64,000 nt of DNA from DAIOEK01 sp964648485 (GTDB taxonomy: Bacteria > Chloroflexota > Anaerolineae > Anaerolineales > Anaerolineaceae), in contig CAZYOF010000016.1 of the NCBI GenBank assembly GCA_964648485.1, positions 5,936 to 69,935 of the forward strand, in the 5' to 3' direction. The position numbers and the translations under genes were made by a program. The stretch's first letter is position 1. Each line of letters opens with the position of its first letter. The notes under the pieces were generated by a model that was not told the origin of the DNA, ran no database searches, and saw nothing but the letters and a program-made list of their open reading frames with translations. Positions 60,582 through 64,000 of this stretch are shown here, in pieces.

Positions 60582-61940
60582 ATGCCGCAGTCGTTTAAGG
60601 AAGCAGTAGAGTATTCGAACAAATGGTTAAATATCATCAAGAATCCAAAAGTCACTGAGGAGGAAGGTAAACAGATAATTGAGGAAAGTAAAACCAACTT
60701 TGCTGAATTCTTCAACAGAGGTTGGTTGGATTATCGAAAATCGGTAACCGAAGCAGGAGACTGGGCTGCAACCGAATGGACAGGCAAGGGAGCCATATTC
60801 TATGATGTAATTGGACGGGAATACATTGATTGCCTGGGTGGTTATGGCATGATGGATCTTGGTTGGGGTCATCCAGAGGTTGTAGAGGCTGTAGCTGCGC
60901 AACTTCGGCGAACACCCATGCCCAGCCAGGAATTGGTTGATCCTCTCCGTGGTGTCCTTGCGCATTTGATGGCAAGCATCACACCGGGAGATATCAAATA
61001 CAGTTTCTTCTGCGCCAGTGGAACCGAAGCCATTGAGGGTGCCATCAAACTTGCAAAAATGCACACCAGGAAGAGTGGTTTCATTGTCGCGTTAAAAGCC
61101 TTCCATGGAAAAACCATGGGGTCGCTCTCCATGATGGGTAAAAGTGATTACCGAACCCCGCCAGGTGTTTTGTATGGCGGTCCAGTGTATCATGTTCCTT
61201 TTGGAGACTGGAAGGCGATTGAACAACAACTGGATATTTGCCAAAAAGTGGGGGTGGATATTGCAGCAGTGTTACTGGAGCCTATTCAAGGTGAAGCTGG
61301 AGCAATCGTACCACCTGATGATTACTGGCCAAATGTCAGGGAAATAACAAAGAAGTATGGAGTACTCCTGGTCGCTGATGAAGTTCAAACAGGTATGGGC
61401 CGCACGGGTAAATTGTGGGGGCTGGAGCATTGGGGTGTGGAGCCAGACATTCTCGCCACAGCTAAATCACTTGGCGGTGGTGTCATGCCCATCAGTACTT
61501 TCTGCTCAAATGAAGAAATCTGGCAATGCATGATGGATCCAAATCCATTTATCCATACAACCACGACCGGCGGGGGAGCCCTTGCCTGCTCGGCGGCGAT
61601 TGCTGCAATTAATGTCACCCTGCGGGACAAATTGTGGGAAGTTGCTGCAGAAAAAGGGAACTATATCATGCCTAAATTGAATGCCTTGAAGGAAAAATAT
61701 CCGGGCATACTCGCCAAGATTACAGGAAAAGGCTTACTCATAGGCATGCACTTTGTGGATGGAGAAATTGGGTACAAGGTTGCTTCAGGTCTGTTCAAGC
61801 GGGGAGTTCTGGTTGCAGGCACCCTGATTAGTGCCGTTACAGTTCGAATTGAGCCCCCGTTGGTCATTACGTATGAACAGATCGATGCCGTACTCGATCG
61901 TCTTGAGGATGTTTTTAAAGAGATTCAAAAAACCATGTAA
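60582..61940 (+). CDS. patA: Putrescine aminotransferase
   Basis: A 452-residue class III aminotransferase very close in pattern to E. coli YgjG/PatA, which transfers the amino group of putrescine to 2-oxoglutarate. Shared stretches include DYRKSVTEAGDWAATEW, YIDCLGGYGMMDLGWGHPEV, SQELVDPLRGVLA, KYSFFCASGTEAIEGAIKLA, EPIQGEAGAIVPP, DEVQTGMGRTGK, ATAKSLGGGVMPI with the PLP lysine, and AGTLISAVTVRIEPPL. AAGGAGG precedes the ATG at 60582. The sodium/solute symporter gene follows after 42 bases, suggesting uptake and use of the same compound. Confidence 0.92.
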   Translation: MPQSFKEAVEYSNKWLNIIKNPKVTEEEGKQIIEESKTNFAEFFNRGWLDYRKSVTEAGDWAATEWTGKGAIFYDVIGREYIDCLGGYGMMDLGWGHPEVVEAVAAQLRRTPMPSQELVDPLRGVLAHLMASITPGDIKYSFFCASGTEAIEGAIKLAKMHTRKSGFIVALKAFHGKTMGSLSMMGKSDYRTPPGVLYGGPVYHVPFGDWKAIEQQLDICQKVGVDIAAVLLEPIQGEAGAIVPPDDYWPNVREITKKYGVLLVADEVQTGMGRTGKLWGLEHWGVEPDILATAKSLGGGVMPISTFCSNEEIWQCMMDPNPFIHTTTTGGGALACSAAIAAINVTLRDKLWEVAAEKGNYIMPKLNALKEKYPGILAKITGKGLLIGMHFVDGEIGYKVASGLFKRGVLVAGTLISAVTVRIEPPLVITYEQIDAVLDRLEDVFKEIQKTM

Positions 61941-61982
61941 TTGGATTATCTACACAGATCCACTCTAAGGAGGATTTGAACA

Positions 61983-63638
61983 ATGGTTCTTGAGACTTAT
62001 CATTCAGCATGGCTTGTAGTCACGTTTATCGTTATTTTCTTCCTGATCAGGCTTGGCGTAGGTATTTGGGCAGGTAGTAAAGTACAGGATAACGCTGATT
62101 ATGTCGTTGCTGGTCGTCGCCTGCCTATCTATATGTCAGCGGCGTCCATTATGGCTACCTGGTTCGCCGCAGAGACGCTCATGGGTGCGTCAGAAACCGC
62201 TTATGATTATGGGTTCCAGGGTGTTGTTTTTGACCCGTTTGGAGCAGCCTGTTGTCTCTTCCTATCCGGTGTGTTCTTTGTTAGATTAATGCGCCGCGCA
62301 AAATATCTAACCGTTGTAGATTTCTTTGAACGCCGCTACAACAAAACCATGACCGTTCTGGCAGTGATCGCCCAGATGTTGACTTACTTCTCCTGGACTG
62401 GTGCTCAGATCGTTGCCGGTGGCGCCATCGTTCAAGGTTTATTTGGCGTAGATCCAACGATAGGTATGGTTATTATCATTGTCATTGTTGCTGGATATAC
62501 GACAATGGGCGGTATGCTCGCAGATACATTGCTGGACTTCTTCCAGATGTTCCTGACAGCCGGTGGTATTACACTTGTATTCCTTGCTGTTCTAGGTCAG
62601 GTTGGAGGATTCCCTGGTTTATTTGAAGGAGCGGGTTCTACTTATGTTTCAGACCCATTTACCCTGTTGCCAATTGCGGGTGAGGGATACCTTGGTTATA
62701 CAGGTATCACCGGCTGGATGTACTGGCTGGCAGCCTGGATGGCTATCGGTCTGGGTTCTGTCGCTACCCAAGACTTGATGCAGCGTTCGATGGCAGCCCG
62801 CAATCAGGCAACCTCCGTTTACGGATCGTATTTCGCCGGTGTGCTGTATCTATTCTTTGGCATCATGTCACCATTGATTGGTATTATGATGTTCAAGCTT
62901 CATCCGGGGTTGGAAGATACTTCCTTCCTTTTGGTGAAAGCATCGATGGATTATCTCTCACCAATCATTACAGCAATATTTATTGCAGCCCTGACGTCCG
63001 CTTTGATGAGCACGTCAGACAGTTCCCTCTTGGCAGGTGCCTCTGCTGTTACAGAAAACCTAATCCCAGCCATTACCGGGAAGAAGCTGGAAGGAAAGAA
63101 AGCCTTATGGGCAACCCGTATCATGGTCGTTGTAAACGCCGCAATTGGATTCTCAATTGCCATGTGGGCACAAACGATTTATGAATTATCCGTTGTTGCC
63201 TGGACCCTGCTGCTAGTGGGTTTGTTTGTTCCATTCTCTTTCGGTATGTATTGGAAAAAAGCAAACTCGCATGGTGCTGTTGCAGCGTTTGTTGGTGGTT
63301 TCGTTGTATGGATGCTTGCGACAGTTTACTTCTTTAACACTGGTATCGGTGGGCAATCCACTGCAGCAGTTTGTGAATTCTCCGCTGAGATGGGTACATA
63401 TAGTGATGCCTGGTGGTGTGCATTCTGGGATGCAGTATACATCGGCTCATTTGTTGCCTTCTTCTCATCCATTATCTTCATGATTGTGGTATCTCTTGCC
63501 ACCCAGAAATCTTGCCCGGCAAGAGAGCTTACAGATTACTATGGAAAACCACTTGATATGAATCCAAAATTAAACTTTGGGTTCCTGCCTATCAAGGATG
63601 CTTTCCGTAAGTTACGCCCAGATGAAACAGATGACTAA
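61983..63638 (+). CDS. Sodium/solute symporter family transporter
   Basis: A 551-residue membrane protein with about 13 segments and the SSS-family layout. It starts with an N-terminal TM1 then GSKVQDNADYVVAGRRLPIY, followed by ASIMATWFAAETLMGASETA near the sodium site, and later the STSDSSLLAGASAVTENLI stretch conserved in the family. The ATG has AAGGAGG upstream. Co-transcription with patA suggests putrescine or a related amine as cargo; that is inference from position. Confidence 0.88.
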   Translation: MVLETYHSAWLVVTFIVIFFLIRLGVGIWAGSKVQDNADYVVAGRRLPIYMSAASIMATWFAAETLMGASETAYDYGFQGVVFDPFGAACCLFLSGVFFVRLMRRAKYLTVVDFFERRYNKTMTVLAVIAQMLTYFSWTGAQIVAGGAIVQGLFGVDPTIGMVIIIVIVAGYTTMGGMLADTLLDFFQMFLTAGGITLVFLAVLGQVGGFPGLFEGAGSTYVSDPFTLLPIAGEGYLGYTGITGWMYWLAAWMAIGLGSVATQDLMQRSMAARNQATSVYGSYFAGVLYLFFGIMSPLIGIMMFKLHPGLEDTSFLLVKASMDYLSPIITAIFIAALTSALMSTSDSSLLAGASAVTENLIPAITGKKLEGKKALWATRIMVVVNAAIGFSIAMWAQTIYELSVVAWTLLLVGLFVPFSFGMYWKKANSHGAVAAFVGGFVVWMLATVYFFNTGIGGQSTAAVCEFSAEMGTYSDAWWCAFWDAVYIGSFVAFFSSIIFMIVVSLATQKSCPARELTDYYGKPLDMNPKLNFGFLPIKDAFRKLRPDETDD

Positions 63639-63653
63639 CTAAGCAAATCAATA

Positions 63654-63687
63654 AAAAAATGAGCAGGCAACAGCCTGCTCATTTTTT
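63654..63687. terminator. Bidirectional terminator hairpin
   Basis: GAGCAGGC (63661-63668) pairs with GCCTGCTC (63673-63680), extended by A-run and T-run flanks. It separates the symporter gene from the convergent rhodanese gene. Confidence 0.88.
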
Positions 63688-63689
63688 GT

Positions 63690-63998
63690 CTATGGACCTG
63701 TTATTGTCGGGTATCCTTTTTGTATCCAGCTATTTATACCCCCTGCCATGCTGGTTACATCGGTAAATCCTGCTTTAAGAAGAATATCTCTGCCCTGTGC
63801 GCTGCGGTTACCGGATCTACAAACAACCACAATCGTTTTATCAGAGGGCACTTCAGATAAACGGCTGCTCAGTTCCCCCAACGGTATCAGAGTTGACTCT
63901 GGTATATGGGCAGCATTCCATTCTTCTGGTTGGCGTACATCTAATATATAAGCACCTGCTTCACGCATTTCATACGCTTTATCAACTGATACCTCCAT
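63690..63998 (-). CDS. Rhodanese-like domain protein, possibly N-terminally cut by window edge
   Basis: A single rhodanese domain of 102 residues: AYEMREAGAYILDVRQPEEW at the front, then the active-site loop VVVCRSGNRSAQGRDIL with the catalytic cysteine, and AGGINSWIQKGYP at the end. It would transfer sulfane sulfur. The ATG at 63998 lies two bases from the window edge, so the true start, or a further domain or signal peptide, could lie outside. Confidence 0.88.
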   Translation of the reverse strand: MEVSVDKAYEMREAGAYILDVRQPEEWNAAHIPESTLIPLGELSSRLSEVPSDKTIVVVCRSGNRSAQGRDILLKAGFTDVTSMAGGINSWIQKGYPTITGP

Positions 63999-64000
63999 GT

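Noticed and set aside
1..64000. CRISPR arrays, insertion sequences, integrase or phage genes
   Set aside because: No regularly spaced repeats, transposase or recombinase motifs, or long terminal inverted repeats were seen on either strand.

Overview
The window reads as bacterial chromosome from a free-living, probably anaerobic or fermentative Chloroflexota (most likely an Anaerolineae relative). That placement is an inference from gene content: a CpXC-domain protein, a GSI-alpha glutamine synthetase, an archaeal-type phosphoglycerate mutase, abundant zinc-ribbon and FHA/Ser-Thr kinase proteins, and start sites that look leaderless. I see no rRNA, tRNA, CRISPR array, insertion sequence or prophage. 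The DNA is densely coding on both strands, with 57 protein genes and one likely structured RNA.

Layout. 1-4.6 kb: a partial metallo-beta-lactamase-fold gene, then a minus-strand agmatine catabolic set (agmatine deiminase, agmatine/putrescine exchanger, putrescine carbamoyltransferase) behind an Lrp/AsnC regulator. 4.8-11 kb: a class III aminotransferase coupled to an orphan sensor kinase, a CpXC protein, and a divergent pair made of an FHA-winged-helix regulator and a Ser/Thr kinase. 11-13.4 kb: a polar amino-acid (glutamine-type) ABC transporter. 13.5-19.4 kb: SDR, UbiA-like membrane protein, two MoeA paralogues (one fused to a periplasmic-binding-protein-like domain) and a lipoprotein polysaccharide deacetylase. 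19.6-24.2 kb: RNase H, peroxiredoxin, rsfS, thpR and a large chemoreceptor. 24.37-24.55 kb: a candidate 6S RNA directly before glnA. 26-34 kb: TtuA-type tRNA thiolase with its ubiquitin-like sulfur carrier, uppP, tgt, alr, recJ. 34-43.4 kb: glycosyltransferase, AAA ATPase, glycerophosphodiesterase, a degenerate GH3 protein, amidohydrolase, MATE exporter and an AIM24-type protein. 43.5-51.3 kb: a long minus-strand run with three inositol genes (iolE, iolG, iolB types), a P-loop kinase, two consecutive cofactor-independent phosphoglycerate mutases and a HAD phosphatase. 52-59 kb: an unknown protein behind a structured leader, and an ABC export system with two different ATPases, one FtsX/MacB-like permease and an HlyD-like lipoprotein. 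59-64 kb: epimerase, putrescine aminotransferase with a sodium/solute symporter, and a rhodanese.

The most striking item is the gene at 48975-50561. It encodes a 2,3-bisphosphoglycerate-independent phosphoglycerate mutase whose halves are in swapped order: the native C-terminal half comes first and the native N-terminal half (with the VILDGWG and GNSEAGH motifs) comes last, in one uninterrupted frame that keeps nearly every catalytic residue. This is what a circular permutation looks like. It lies directly upstream of an archaeal-type mutase gene.

Together the genes point to use of polyamines and amino acids for nitrogen and energy. Agmatine would be converted to putrescine plus carbamoyl phosphate at the left end; putrescine would be transaminated by PatA beside a symporter at the right end; glutamine is handled by glnHPQ and glnA. 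Functional assignments are from motif recognition by eye; no database search was run.
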